From Gigaspora margarita (taxonomy: Eukaryota > Glomeromycota > Glomeromycetes > Diversisporales > Gigasporaceae): a stretch of 64,000 nucleotides of DNA. The position numbers and the translations under genes were made by a program. Positions 1 through 10,739 of this stretch are shown piece by piece. The notes under the pieces were generated by a model, which did not search any database, had not been told where the DNA came from, and saw only the letters and a program-made list of their open reading frames with translations. The DNA lies in contig WTPW01000685.1 in the NCBI GenBank assembly GCA_009809945.1, forward strand, positions 241,594-305,593. Reading direction: 5' to 3'. The stretch's first letter is position 1. Each line of letters opens with the position of its first letter.

Positions 1-427
1 GATAATAGCAAAAGAACGTGGCCGAAGGCCTCATGCATTGCAATTATACTATCAATGTCATGATCCGTCAAATCATGCCAGATAACTAGTTTATCTGGCA
101 GGTATGACGTATACACTTACAGAAAGAATTTTATATTACTTCTGCAAATTTTATTTAAAATTGATAAAGATTTTTGGAAATAATGTAAAATTTTTCCGTC
201 AGTGTTCACATAGTACCTGCAAACTGTTATTTTTGATGTGTTATGTTGTAATCATGTTTATTCGAATTAAAACTCAGTTAGCCAATCACGACTTTAGATA
301 ACACAAATATTGAGTCATGCATTGATAAATATTGTAAAGTCTGTCCAATCATGTAAATGATTGCTGCTGCGCGGCACTGTCAGCTAATCATTTGCCCAAT
401 TGGACAAATTTTGCGATATTTGATGCA
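1..427. other. AT-rich sequence with no recognised gene
   Basis: Short open frames on both strands here have no family-like motifs and low-complexity composition. I see no RNA gene or terminal inverted repeat. It leads into the degenerate repeat array that follows. Confidence 0.5.
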
Positions 428-1090
428 TGATCAATATTATACAATATATATTATAGCTTTTAAAAATAGATATTTTATACCCCTCTATACTATACACCTT
501 TTTCAAAGTTTTAACACTGCTATCGATAAACATAAGATTCAAAATTTTGCAGAGATAACAGTACGTTAATTGAATTATAATGTTGAACATTGTTACATAG
601 CTAGAGTTCAGGAGTTGGAATGATGATCATAAGGTATTATTCCTAATACTAATTAATATATAATACTGGATCAATATATTATAGCTTTAAAATAGATATT
701 TTATACCCCATACAGATCAATTAGGCTATCTATACTATACACCTATTCCAATTGTTGAATACTGCTATTGATAAACATAAGTTTCAAAAATTTGCAGAGA
801 TGACAGAACGTTAATTGAAATATAATGTTGGACATTGTTACATGACTAGAGTTGGAAGGATAAACATAAGGTATTTACTTATATTCAAGAGTCTGCAGAG
901 ACGAAGGACATTGATTGAACATATAAGTATTGTTGGGTTGAAACGTTGAATTTAAGGCTTTATTTATATTCATAAATTCGTAGACGATGATTGAATGCAT
1001 TGACTATCAAAAATGAAATGGAATTGAAGTCAAAAGGGTGAACATAAGCCATTTATTTATGTTCAAAAATCTGCAGACAAAGTTGACAAA
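428..1090. repeat. Degenerate tandem repeat, unit about 240 bp
   Basis: Two long units can be aligned by eye, about 428-640 and 664-890. Both run through a block reading TATAGCTTT..AAATAGATATTTTATACCCC, then CTATACTATACACCT, then GATAAACATAAG and TTTGCAGAGA.GACAG, and end near ATAATGTTG.ACATTGTTACAT. Partial units follow at about 885-960 and 1030-1090, where CATAAG and TCTGCAGA return. The later halves resemble the satellite at 54660-55390 in word order (ATAATGTTGG, ATTGTTA, AGAGTTGGAA, CATAAGG). That link is an inference from short words only. Confidence 0.6.
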
Positions 1091-1304
1091 TTATTGCCTT
1101 ATGCTAAAATCTTCGCCGCAAATAAAAAAGGTACTTTTTTGGTGTTCTATTGGTTTTAGTAAATTTTTTGAAAAAGAAACAGAAATTGGAAGTTAGTAGA
1201 CTGCTTTTTTTTCATTGATCCATTGTTTTCTATTTCGATTTGTAAAAACAATAATTGCTAAATGGTAATAAAGAGTATCAATTGCAATTAATACTTTAAT
1301 TAAT

Positions 1305-1990
1305 CGTAATACTTGAGACCGAACAAACATAAATTAATCACATTGAGGAAGATACGTGAATAAAGTTCAATCATATTATCATTATCATCCATGCTATCGT
1401 CTTCAACATCCATATTATCAGGTTTCAAAAATGGTCTAAATAATAACTCAATAATAGGTTGAGCGCTATCTCAACCTCGACATAGGAAAATTACCTGCAT
1501 AAAATAAATTTCGATATGGCCAATAATAAAGTCAGTGTTACTATCATTTGAACTAAGGTTCCGATCCATGTGAATTAACATATTCCATATCTGATCACAA
1601 CGAGTGTGCTGCTTGATTACCTGGTAACGCCCAAGTTCGAAAGCCCATGCTCTGATATCATAGTAGGATTTAAGTTGTTTGTATTTTTTCATATAAACTT
1701 CTTGTATATAAAGTTGATAGCAATAGGTCAGTAGACTCCAAATGTCGAATCCACTATATAATAACACAGTATATTGTAATATTAAAGTGTTTTCCTACCT
1801 TTGATTCAAGTTTATTCTAATCAAGAGCCCAGAATATCAGTGCATTGGTCTTGAAAATCGCATCTGCTATTATTTTTTTCACTTTAAAATAAGAGGTTAG
1901 CGGGTTGTTCTTTAAGAGCATATATACTAATATTTTTTTACCTTCTAATTCAAACAAAAGCCCAAGAATTAGCACATTGTTCTTGAAAAT
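1305..1990 (-). pseudogene. Possible exon-like protein-coding relic, unrecognised
   Basis: On the minus strand an open frame at 1471-1767 has balanced, non-repetitive composition (for example DIRAWAFELGRYQVIKQH and DQIWNMLIHMD). Downstream, about 1320-1440, another frame reads an acidic stretch (DNMDVEDDSMDDNDNM) ending in a stop. A GTAATT...TTTAG stretch between them could be a short fungal intron, but the phases I tried do not join cleanly. Upstream at about 1817-1990 a segment reading FQ(E/D)QC occurs twice about 130 bp apart, each followed by GGTA, as if an exon end were duplicated. I recognise no family. It may be a decayed gene or a gene fragment carried by a repeat. Confidence 0.3.
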
Positions 1991-1999
1991 GTATAGCAA

Positions 2000-2971
2000 T
2001 TGCTTTATATCTATTTCATAAAGTTAGCATGTCCGGTAATAACAATGGCACATTTTCATACCCGTTTGCTTTGTATAAGTTGTAAGTCTTCATGTCCAGT
2101 TAAATTGCTATAATTTATATACTACTTGGTTAAACAATAAGCTAACAAGTTTTTTAAAGCATAATCTAGATGATTTAAATGAACTTACAAGTATTTTTGT
2201 ACTTACAGATCTATAAACTTTACAGGCTTATTTTTGCATATATCTTGTTTTTGGCTACTATTATATTTAAGTTATACCTATATTATTTTTTGATCAGGAA
2301 AAAACATTTTTTGATCAGAGGAGTTGGCTTTAAAAATAATATACACGTAAAGTTTTAAAGTATATTAATATGTAACTTACTGGAAGTTTTGTATTATTGT
2401 TTTTTTTTATTTATTATTGATATATAAAATTCATTAATTTGATTGGATAATCTCATTACAAATTTGGGGTACTGTGCAGATCGGCCCATATGATATATCC
2501 AGATATAAATTTAAATCCAGATTTATTTATATCTGGATATAAAACCACTATGTCACATTATATCATATGACATAGTATATATCCAGATATATATATCTGG
2601 ATAGAGGTGTTAACTCTAATCCTATATATTATAAAGCTTTTCAGTTGGTCAAATTTTTCCCAGTTGCACAAAATGATTAATTTTGATTGGCCAATATCAT
2701 ACAATTATCATATAATTTTGTAAACAACTTTTGATAACTAAAATTTAAATCATCATAACTTGATGAATATTTAACTAATTTTAATAAATTTGCTATTTTT
2801 AGAATTAAAAAACCTGTTCTATAAATTTATTTAATAGTTCAAAATGATTTGCTAAAAAAAATTTTACAAAATTTTAAAAAAAATAAATCAATACCACGAA
2901 TTTTATATATAATTTGCAATTTGTACTCCTCTACTCTTAATTCTAACTTTTTACTATAAGTAAACTTTTTT
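2000..2971. repeat. Non-coding AT-rich stretch with an ATCCAGATAT palindrome cluster
   Basis: No coding signal is seen. At about 2497-2605 the word ATATCCAGATAT and its complement ATATCTGGATAT recur at least five times within roughly 110 bp, so the segment can fold on itself. It looks like a small foldback element, but I could not define matching ends or a target duplication. Confidence 0.5.
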
Positions 2972-5000
2972 TTGGTATTAAGGTGAGGTCTTGCTTATAT
3001 TTTTATTAGTAATTTAGAAAAGTTGCTACATGGAGTATACTTCTTTGTATAAATACAAAATTTAAATTATATGCAAGAATTGAAGCTCAGACTAATTTAT
3101 CTGTGACCTAAACCTACTAGAGTGGTCAAGACTCACCTAGTTTGATAGAGTTAAAATAAAATTTATAGGTGTACTATATTTAACCCAATGGACAGCCCAA
3201 GAACTGATCTTCTTAAGAGCTGTACCAATAGGTGGACATGAATTTGGGTTAATATAAAGTTGATCAGGTTGGCCACAAGGACAACTATATATAAATGTTC
3301 AGTGTAAAGATGGTTGTTTTTTGGATTGTAATATATTAGAAGTAGCAGTAGAAGAAGGATAAGTAATGTTATTGGTTTTCTGCCATAAAGCAAATTGGGA
3401 ACAATAAGGCTTCTACAATTGTTTATAGAATAATTCAAAGACTTGTAGAAGAATTTTTATAATAATTTGTGAAGCTAATTTTGAGAGTAAGTGGAAGGGT
3501 CTAAGATCTTGAATAAGATGAGAAGGAATTAAGCCTTTAAGTATAGTTTGAATATAATAAGGGGAAAGTAAAGCTGGTGATAAATAAAAGGCTAGGTGAT
3601 TATAAATAGTCTGGATAAGTTGAGATATAGTATTTGAAGAAAGGTCTAAATCTGTGGAGTTAATAGTATTAGTAATAGCAGTAAGAATAATCTAGTTAAT
3701 ATTATTTGCACTAGAACAAAAAAAAGCCAGTGATTAGGAGAATCAGAAGTGTTGCATATAAAGCAGTTGGTATTTGGAAATAGGTTAGAATAAATTGAGT
3801 GAAAGGAGAGTATGAAGGTAGTTCATTTAAAAATAATTTAGTTTTAAAAGCTTTAAGATTGCTAAGTTTGAAGTTGGTAATATTATTTGAAGCTTTTTGA
3901 TTATTATTAAAGTATAACCAAGTGGAGTTCCAATCAAAATAATGAGTGAAGTAAGACTATTTATTTCTACATTGCTAAGAAGACTATAGAGCTATAATAT
4001 GAGCTTTGCAGATATTTTTAATAAATCTTCGTATAGGTTGTAAAACTTGGGTATTTTCCCAGTATAGAGTATGAAAAGGAATATGAGAGTTGGTATAGTT
4101 AAATTTGAGAAAAGAAGCAGAGATATGTTGATTAGCTAGTTGATTAGCACAATTATTAAAAGGGCTGTCAGAATGAGCCTGAACTTTGTGTAATGTTAGT
4201 TGAATATTAAAAGATTTAATAATATTAAGGAGTGTATACCATATAGGCCATGCAGTAAATTTGAATTTTTTTGAAGAGTTTGAATTAAGGTGTATAAGTT
4301 TAGTGTATTTGGATATAACTGATTGTGAATCAGTAAAAATTTGAATAATAGTGTTTCGTAGTACAGTAGCAATAGCAAATAGAATTGAAATTAGTTCAGT
4401 ATGATAAGAAGAGGGCCAATATTTAAGTTGGGCTGAAAACTCATGTACAATTTGATTGTTATGAAGTTGTACCCAACCAATACCCATAGAACATTGGTCA
4501 GTACAGATATTTTTAAAAGAACCATCTGTATAGAAGATAAAAGATGCATAATTATAATTGTTTTGAGCAATTTATTGTAATAATTGAGAAGTTTGGTTAG
4601 ATAGAAAAAGATTAGAAACTAAGTAGTCAGAGATATTTAAAGTTGGAGGTGTAGGAATAGNAANAGGATNTTTAATAGCAGTAGANAGAATAAGATCTAT
4701 ATAATTTGCATTAAGGTTAAGCTGCTTGTTTGGTTGAATTCTACCATAAAAAAGTGTAGATAATGTAGTCGATATTTAAATTGTACATGCAGAGGAAATA
4801 TGTTTAGTATTAAGATTGCAAACTGGGCAAGGAATACAAGAAATAGGAGAAAGTGGATATAATTGGGATTGTGAAGTATCAATATTGGTAGACCAATGAG
4901 TAATTGATATAGTATTAAAATGCTTGAAATTTTTACGAGCTTTACCAATAATTATATTCTCATTAAGATAAGTAAGAAACCATGATTGGGGTTTTAAAGG
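2972..5000 (-). mobile_element. LINE (non-LTR retrotransposon), 5'-truncated copy
   Basis: This copy reads on the minus strand and is related to the one at the right end of the window. Its 3' UTR (3139 down to about 2972) begins CTAGGTGAG, runs through GGTTTAGG.CACAGATAA, and ends in AATAAA..A.AAGCAAG.TCTCACC followed by an A-rich tail. The same landmarks occur in order at 63604-63790 on the plus strand. Upstream are RNase H (3984-4570) and a Cys-rich segment near 4776-4990 with a CIPCPVCN motif. Endonuclease and reverse transcriptase are absent, so it is truncated or cut at the MITE starting at 5001. Several frames are broken and a few bases near 4660-4690 are ambiguous. Confidence 0.8.
3984..4570 (-). 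pseudogene. RNase H domain of the left LINE copy
   Basis: This is a ribonuclease H-like segment, normally the C-terminal domain of a LINE ORF2 that removes RNA from the cDNA hybrid. The frame is open upstream of its first Met (4487), and there reads YTDGS, carrying the first acidic residue. Within the Met-initiated part, the Glu of HTELISIL is at about residue 31 and the Asp of FTDSQSV at about residue 53. An HKVQAH motif follows. The usual final Asp is replaced: NNCANQLA here, where the right-hand copy reads NKADQL. The catalytic set is therefore probably incomplete. The 167-residue Met-initiated frame ends at 3984 and later parts of the element continue in other frames, so this is a relic. 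Confidence 0.75.
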
Positions 5001-5288
5001 TACTGTATATTCCCAAAAATAAGCTACTCTGAAAATAAGCAACCTCCCTGATTTTTTTCAAAAATCTCAAAAAACATGTTAGCAGTTGCTATATATAAAA
5101 GTCTAAAGTTTACTAAGTAAACCTCAAAAGTGCCATTAAGTAAACTTGTTCAGGACAAAAAATACACTTACAGTAAAAATTTCTTTCAATTTTTCAAAAA
5201 ATTCAACAATTCGAAAATAAGCAACTTCCTACTTTTTTGTGTAATTTTTGGCCCAAAAAAGGTTGCTTATTTTTGGGAATATACGATA
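5001..5288. mobile_element. MITE, TIR TACTGTATATTCCCAAAAAT, TA target
   Basis: The left end reads TACTGTATATTCCC then AAAAATAAGC. The right end is its inverse complement, GCTTATTTTTGGGAATATAC, finishing in GATA. TA at both ends suggests a TA target duplication. The interior contains half of the palindromic core module seen in several elements of this window (GTTGCTA..TATAAAAGTCTAAAGTTTACTAAGTAAA). It is a relative of the element at 49006-49326. It sits at the 5' limit of the truncated LINE. Confidence 0.75.
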
Positions 5289-6401
5289 TATGGCAAGTAT
5301 AATACATAATCAAATTTATAGTACCAAAGTCTTTCAAAAGATCTTGTAAACATGTGAAATCTTTCGAAAGACCTTGCATATCACAATATATTTCAAAATA
5401 TTTCACAATATATTTTGAAATGACAGTTTCTAATTGTACATGGGGTGTTTAAACATGGATTGACAAATTTATTTTAATTGTTGAAACTAGTTTGAAACTG
5501 GTTTTTTTTATACACTAAAAACAGTCTATCATTGTAATTTACCATGTAAGGTACCCAGGTATGATTTAATTTCATGTGCTAAAAACTTCGGGTATTCAAA
5601 TGAACGTTCATTTACATGTAATTATTACATGATTAGGAAAATTCTAAAATGATCGTTTTGACAAAATCACTCATTTTTCCTTCTGAGCATTAATAAAAAG
5701 ATTTCTTGAACAATTTTACTATATAAATGCCTAAACCCTGACCCTAACATACGTCTCACCCTAACCTAACCTAACATAAAGAGAACTTAACGAATTTGTT
5801 GATGGTCGTGTGGGGTAGAATTTTGGTGAGAAGATTATACGATTAAATAGTGTTACGTGAGTTTGTTTTAGAAATAATTTTAGGTGATTTAAGCAAAGGA
5901 CAAGTTGTTTCGCTGGTGGAGGAGTTTAGAATTACTAATTCTAACCGGTTAACTAACAAGACAATATACCATATCCAGTATTTCAGTATTTACATTGACT
6001 AGTACTATATCCGGGGTATTGAAACAGGGGTAAATTGTTTGAACTGCTATATACATATGTATATGCGTACATACATATCCCTAGGTACTTCTCTTTGAAG
6101 TATAGTATAGTACCCAGGTATAAATCAAAATCAAGCCACTTAATAACACCGGGTATAAATCATAGTATAAGAGTCAGCAGTTTACAGTAATAGTTAACCA
6201 GTTAAATTACTACAAAGCGATAACATCTCATAATTGACATGGCTTACGTAGCAGGTGAGGTCACAACATCGTAATTATAACAAATTAATAGCTCGAGTGA
6301 TTTGAACCAATAATTCTATTCTACTTAATATGAAGTTATTTTACGCAGATAGTTCGAAATTTTTAATCGCTTATTTAACAATATCTAAATGCGATCCCGA
6401 T
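5289..6401. other. Non-coding stretch, degenerate telomere-like words
   Basis: I see no gene. Near 5740-5775 there is a short run of CCCTAAC/CCTAACCTAACC words, which is degenerate and not a telomere. GTACCCAGGTAT-type words recur at about 5550 and 6111, suggesting a decayed inverted element, but its ends are unclear. Confidence 0.4.
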
Positions 6402-6798
6402 TAGGGATGGGTTCGGTCGGTTACGGTCGTTTTGGTCAGTTATTATCGACTATAGGCATATAACTGGCTAAGTGGTCATACCGGCTAATAGCCGACTATA
6501 GTCGATCAATTATTTTACTATGCAAAGGTTCTTTGATCCTTTAACCAAAGTTGTAGGGCCGATCTTTCTGATTCTAATGGCGGTTAGTTTGAGATTAAAG
6601 CACGAAAATAAGGATCGACAAATTTACGGTTACACAAAGAAACATATTTTGTGTACAGTCGATTACGTATAGTATTTACGGGATCTTCCGCTTATCGGTT
6701 TGAAATCTGGCATCGGCTATAGTTTAGTCAGTCAGCTAGAATCGGTTACGGCTATAACCGGTCACAAACGGCTATAACCGTAACTGCACCCATCCCTA
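6402..6798. mobile_element. Non-autonomous hAT-like element
   Basis: The ends are TAGGGATGGGT at the left and ACCCATCCCTA at the right. The flanking 8-mers ATCCCGAT (6394-6401) and ATCCCGAA (6799-6806) agree at 7 of 8 positions. An 8-bp target duplication and a TAGGG-type end are hallmarks of the hAT superfamily. The interior has many short palindromes around GGTTACGG, CGACTATAGTCG and GGCTATAACCG. No transposase is encoded. A block at about 6531-6605 resembles two other places in the window (see findings). Confidence 0.8.
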
Positions 6799-7158
6799 AT
6801 CCCGAACAGCGCATACGTAATTAATCGGGTTTTCAACTTTGTGTTAAACACGAATATCATCACAAGTATTATTGTTATTAAGAAACCTACTGTATATAAC
6901 AGCACTTTTCGACCATTATAATGACCAATAAAAATAATGTTTAGTCATTACTGCATAATAACTTATTATATTTACAACTAGCACATATAAATTGGATTAT
7001 GAATTTTCCAATATTCGGATTTGTCTTTTGTTTGATCCAAATCACCCATCTGTTTTTTTCATTTATTGAGATTTGCAATAGGGCGTGGCTTCTGCATCAC
7101 AGGAAATCAGAGAATTTCCGAGCCCAAGAGAATGTTAAGTATATAATTCTGTAATAGC

Positions 7159-8072
7159 TAATGATGGGCAACGCGCGGGATCCCGCGCGTGATTTTTAAT
7201 ATAAGATTATCTGGCCTGCGTTAGCATATCATCTGGCCCGCATTAACAAAACATCTGGCTTGCTTTAACATAAGTGGGCCAATTCCTAATTAGTATTTGA
7301 TGCACTTACACAAATAAAAATATTTATTTGTCGTTCCACATATATACGTACGTACAGTGATAATGCGCAAACTGTACGTTGAAATAAATTTTTTAAATTG
7401 TCATTATTAATAAAGTGGGAATCTAGACTATTAATTTCTTGCATAAAATAATACACCAAGAACATTGTGTACCATATGGGCGAAAATCTCCAATTTCAGT
7501 GATTATTTCATATGAGTGATAAGGTTAAATAAATTCGAGCCAATCATTTATGTGATTTAGATGATTATTGACGAAATTATAAGCTCGATTATGAATTTCT
7601 TATGAGCGTTTATGGATTTTTGTATGTATATAACCTAGTTATAAATTTTTGTATGTATGTACAGTAATTGATCACTATAAATTTTAGTACATTTATACCT
7701 GATTATACACCTGATTACTTATAAATTTTTATACGTTTATGATTTGATCGTTTTTTTACCATTATAATTTTAAATATGTATTTATATAATAATATTTTAA
7801 AACAATTGATAAAATTAAGGCAAATCTGAATTGATGAATTTAATAATTATGAGATTCAAATGTTTTAAAAGTAGGTAAAGTCTATATAAGCATTTTTATT
7901 TGTAATCAATGCTTTAAGATTTATAAGAAATTATTATTATTTTAACGAGTAATTACATTCCTCGTGATGATATATACGTATATATATGTATATATATTTA
8001 TTAATCGACTCGATCCCGCGAATCCCGCATCCCGCGCGGGATTTTTAAAAAATCGGGATTTGCCCATCACTA
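7159..8072. mobile_element. Non-autonomous hAT-like element of 0.9 kb
   Basis: The left end is TAATGATGGGCAA and the right end TTTGCCCATCACTA. The flanking 8-mers GTAATAGC (7151-7158) and GTAATAGA (8073-8080) agree at 7 of 8 positions. Both subterminal parts carry CG-rich palindromes (CGCGGGATCCCGCG on the left, CCCGCGCGGGAT on the right) in otherwise AT-rich DNA. The middle has no coding potential that I can recognise. Confidence 0.8.
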
Positions 8073-8147
8073 GTAATAGATCTCAAATATGATTAATAGA
8101 CAATCTAGAATCTCAGAAATCTCTCTCGAGTCATCATAAAATCTTTT

Positions 8148-8373
8148 TGCAAAGCACCAATTATTACTATTGCAAAATTTTGTAATCCCGATCATTTTTT
8201 TAACGCAAATCAGAAATCGTTACGATTACCGATTTCTAGGGTATCATAAGCTTTTAGTAAGGTTACTAAAAACTTATGGTACCCCAGAAATCAATAATCG
8301 TAAACAACTTTGATTTTGCGTGTGATATAAAAAATGATAAGGGTTACAAAATTTTGCAAAGAGCAATAAATAA
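8148..8373. repeat. Foldback palindrome of about 225 bp
   Basis: The left arm runs from TGCAAAG through GCAAAATTTTGTAA to ACCGATTTCTAGGGTA and CTTTTAGTAA. The right arm mirrors it through TTACTAAAAACTTATGGTACC, GAAATCAATAATCG and TTACAAAATTTTGCA. The arms are imperfect but complementary over about 100 bp, with a short loop near 8257-8262. It is probably a foldback MITE. I see no clear target duplication. Confidence 0.6.
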
Positions 8374-8489
8374 CTGTCTATTCTTTAAGCCAATTGCTTA
8401 CTTAGTTGACTAAATTGATTTTATCGGCTAACATCAAATCGACTATAATAATTAACTGTAATTGTTGATAATTTGGTAATGCTTAATTC

Positions 8490-8689
8490 TTGTCACGGAT
8501 CATAATGAAATCGGATTAAAATGAAATGGGGGGTTTTATTTAACCCTTTAAAACCTACTTATACTTATTTAATATAAACTCTATCTAAAACTATCTATAA
8601 CCTTAACCCCTAACCCTAAAAAATGCGCCCAAAAATTTTTATTTTTCAATTTTTTTATACCATACATATTTCATTTTAATCCGTCACAA
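8490..8689. mobile_element. Short terminal-inverted-repeat element
   Basis: The left end reads TTGTCACGGAT followed by CGGATTAAAATGAAAT. The right end reads ATTTCATTTTAATCCG then TCACAA, the inverse complement. The interior holds degenerate CCCTAACCCTAA words. It is non-coding. Boundaries are approximate because the first repeat is split by about 12 bases. Confidence 0.55.
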
Positions 8690-9083
8690 TTAATTTTGAA
8701 TAGAACTATAAAGTAAAGAAGTTCATTTTCATAAACATTTTTTTATATTGCTTTTAATTCGCTCGGAATCCTTTAAGCGCAACATTATTATATCATTTTA
8801 AAGTAGTATCTCTTCACTTAGCCATGTTTTTATTTATTAAAATATATTTTTATTAAGTAATAAATTAATATAGTATAGAAATAAATATTATGAATTTAGA
8901 AATTTCGCAAATTATACTATAATCATGTTAGCTAGTCATTAATTATATATTTTATCCATTCCTAGCTTTGCATAACAAGTTCGCGTAGCTAATAAATTAT
9001 ATACCAAATTTTTCTCTTTGCTTTTTTGATATTTATTCAGAATTTACTATGTACATAAACTACATGCTGGGCTATTGTTAAGT
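8690..9083. other. AT-rich 3' flank of the F-box gene
   Basis: No repeat ends or coding signal are seen. It probably contains the 3' UTR of the minus-strand F-box/LRR gene; AT-richness makes any polyadenylation signal ambiguous. Confidence 0.4.
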
Positions 9084-9587
9084 TTATTGTAGTATTTCTA
9101 TAAATTGATTGTTTGATTTTATTTTAAAATTAATATCATTAAATTGAACATTCAAGGAATTTAGTGTGGTATTCACATAAAGTGCATCTGCCAATGCTTT
9201 TCCTCCTTCTGATCCAAATCCATTAGATCGAAGGTTCAAATCTTTTAGTGAAGTGTTCTTTGAAAGTGCATATGCTAATGCTTTTCCTCCTTCTAATCCA
9301 AGTTCACTATATTGAAGATTCAAATCTTTTAACGAAGTGTTCTTGCAAAGTGCATCTGCTAACGCTTTTCCTCCATCTGATCCAAGATTATTATAACTAA
9401 TATCTAAAGAAGTTAGCGTATCGTTTTTGCAAAGCGCATCTGCGAACGCTTTTCCAATATTGTTAAGTCGAAGATTCAAATCTATCAGGGTCTTACTCTT
9501 GAAAAGTTCATCTGCTTCTCCACACCCAAGGTTATTGTTACTAATATTCAAATTTTTCAGCACGATGTTATTACAAAGAGCATCTGC
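9084..9587 (-). pseudogene. Downstream LRR part of the F-box gene, after an in-frame stop
   Basis: This segment continues in the same frame as the F-box gene, directly after the TAA at 9588-9590. The first residues are ADALCNN and about six more 28-residue leucine-rich repeats follow before the natural-looking stop at 9084. The repeats keep the pattern ADALCKNTSLKDLNL...NxxGxEGGKALADAL, so the frame has not drifted. Its first Met (9563) would give 159 residues without an F-box. I read it as the original C-terminal half of one protein of about 551 codons, not a separate gene. Confidence 0.75.
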
Positions 9588-10739
9588 TTACACGTTTCCT
9601 CCTTCTAATTCAAGATTATTATTACTAATATCCAAAGAGATCAAGGCAGTGTTTCTGCAAAGTGCAAATGCAAATACTTTTCCACCTTCTGATCCAAGAT
9701 CATTACTACTAATATCCAAAGAGGTCAAAGTAGTGTTCTTGCAAAGTGCAAATGCTAATGCTATTCCTCCCTCTGATCCAAGATTATTGTTACTAATATC
9801 CAAAGAGGTTAAAGTAGTATTCTTGCAAAGTGCATCTGCTAATGCCTTTCCTCCTGCAGATCTAAGATTATTACTATGAAGAACCAAAAATTTTAGCGTG
9901 ATGTTTTTGCAAAGTGCATCAGCTAATGTTTGTCTTATTTCTGATCCTTCTTCTAATCCAAGATTATTACCGACAAGTTTAAAAGAAGTCAGAGTAGTGT
10001 TTTTACAAAGAAACCTCGCTAAAATTTTTCCATCTTCAGTACCAATACAATTACTATAAAAACCTAAAGAATTTAGTTTAATATTTTTATAAAGTGTCCC
10101 CAATAGGGTTTTCATTCTTTCAAATCCAAAGTGAATTGAGTTAAGGTTTAAAGAAATTAATGTATAATTCTTACAAAGAGCCTTCACTACATCTATTGCC
10201 TTAAATATAAATTCATCACTGAAATTATATGAGAGAAATAAATCTAAAGAGGTAATAGCAGTTTTCTCATGAAGATTTTCAAATAACGATTGATTACAAA
10301 TAATTTCATCAAGATATAAATGCTTGAGGCTTTTGCTAGTTCGTAAAAACATTGCAATTAAAGAATATTTAAGGGTATTTTCAAGCTCGCGCCCTAATTT
10401 GTATACTTCGCTTTTATAATAAAGCCAATTATCAATTCCGTGGTGCAAATCTTTGCTAATAGATGTAATATGACTTGTATATTCAAATATTGGCTTTGGA
10501 TGACTTGGAAGAGCAATTTTAAAAGGAATCATTTGAGCTTGTTCTTCAGCATTTAATGTTAAAAGAAATATTCTTATAAGTCTTATATCTTTAAAATGAT
10601 GTCCTGGTTCGCACCACAAGATTGGTATAACAATTCTACACCATTGACGGTTTACAAGTGCACATGAAAATAAGTTTTTATAGTCTTGACGTAGGTTATT
10701 AAATATTTCATAGTAGCATTCATTCGGTAATGTTATCAT
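9588..10739 (-). CDS. F-box / leucine-rich-repeat (RNI-like) protein, prematurely stopped
   Basis: The 383-residue product starts with an F-box-like segment at about residues 2-45 (LPNECYYEIFNNL, then NLFSCALVNRQWC and VIPILW). This is the part that would bind Skp1 in an SCF ubiquitin ligase. After a spacer, ribonuclease-inhibitor-type leucine-rich repeats of about 28 residues run from about residue 190 to the end, built on ALCKNTTLTSLDISNNNLGSEGGKALA. Such repeats usually recognise the substrate. The Met at 10739 is well placed because the F-box starts at once. The frame ends in TAA where sister repeats have Leu (GGKALADAL against GGNV-stop-ADAL), as a single TTA-to-TAA change would cause. 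Whether this is a pseudogene, an allele, a sequencing error or a still useful short protein is open. Confidence 0.85.
   Translation of the reverse strand: MITLPNECYYEIFNNLRQDYKNLFSCALVNRQWCRIVIPILWCEPGHHFKDIRLIRIFLLTLNAEEQAQMIPFKIALPSHPKPIFEYTSHITSISKDLHHGIDNWLYYKSEVYKLGRELENTLKYSLIAMFLRTSKSLKHLYLDEIICNQSLFENLHEKTAITSLDLFLSYNFSDEFIFKAIDVVKALCKNYTLISLNLNSIHFGFERMKTLLGTLYKNIKLNSLGFYSNCIGTEDGKILARFLCKNTTLTSFKLVGNNLGLEEGSEIRQTLADALCKNITLKFLVLHSNNLRSAGGKALADALCKNTTLTSLDISNNNLGSEGGIALAFALCKNTTLTSLDISSNDLGSEGGKVFAFALCRNTALISLDISNNNLELEGGNV

Noticed and set aside
5203..5406. LINE continuation beyond the MITE at 5001-5288
   Set aside because: The minus-strand frame upstream of the MITE has no endonuclease or polymerase motif, so the LINE copy seems truncated there.
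9427..9879. 150-residue plus-strand open frame
   Set aside because: It is the antisense shadow of the LRR repeats of the minus-strand F-box gene; its regular pattern follows from their periodicity.
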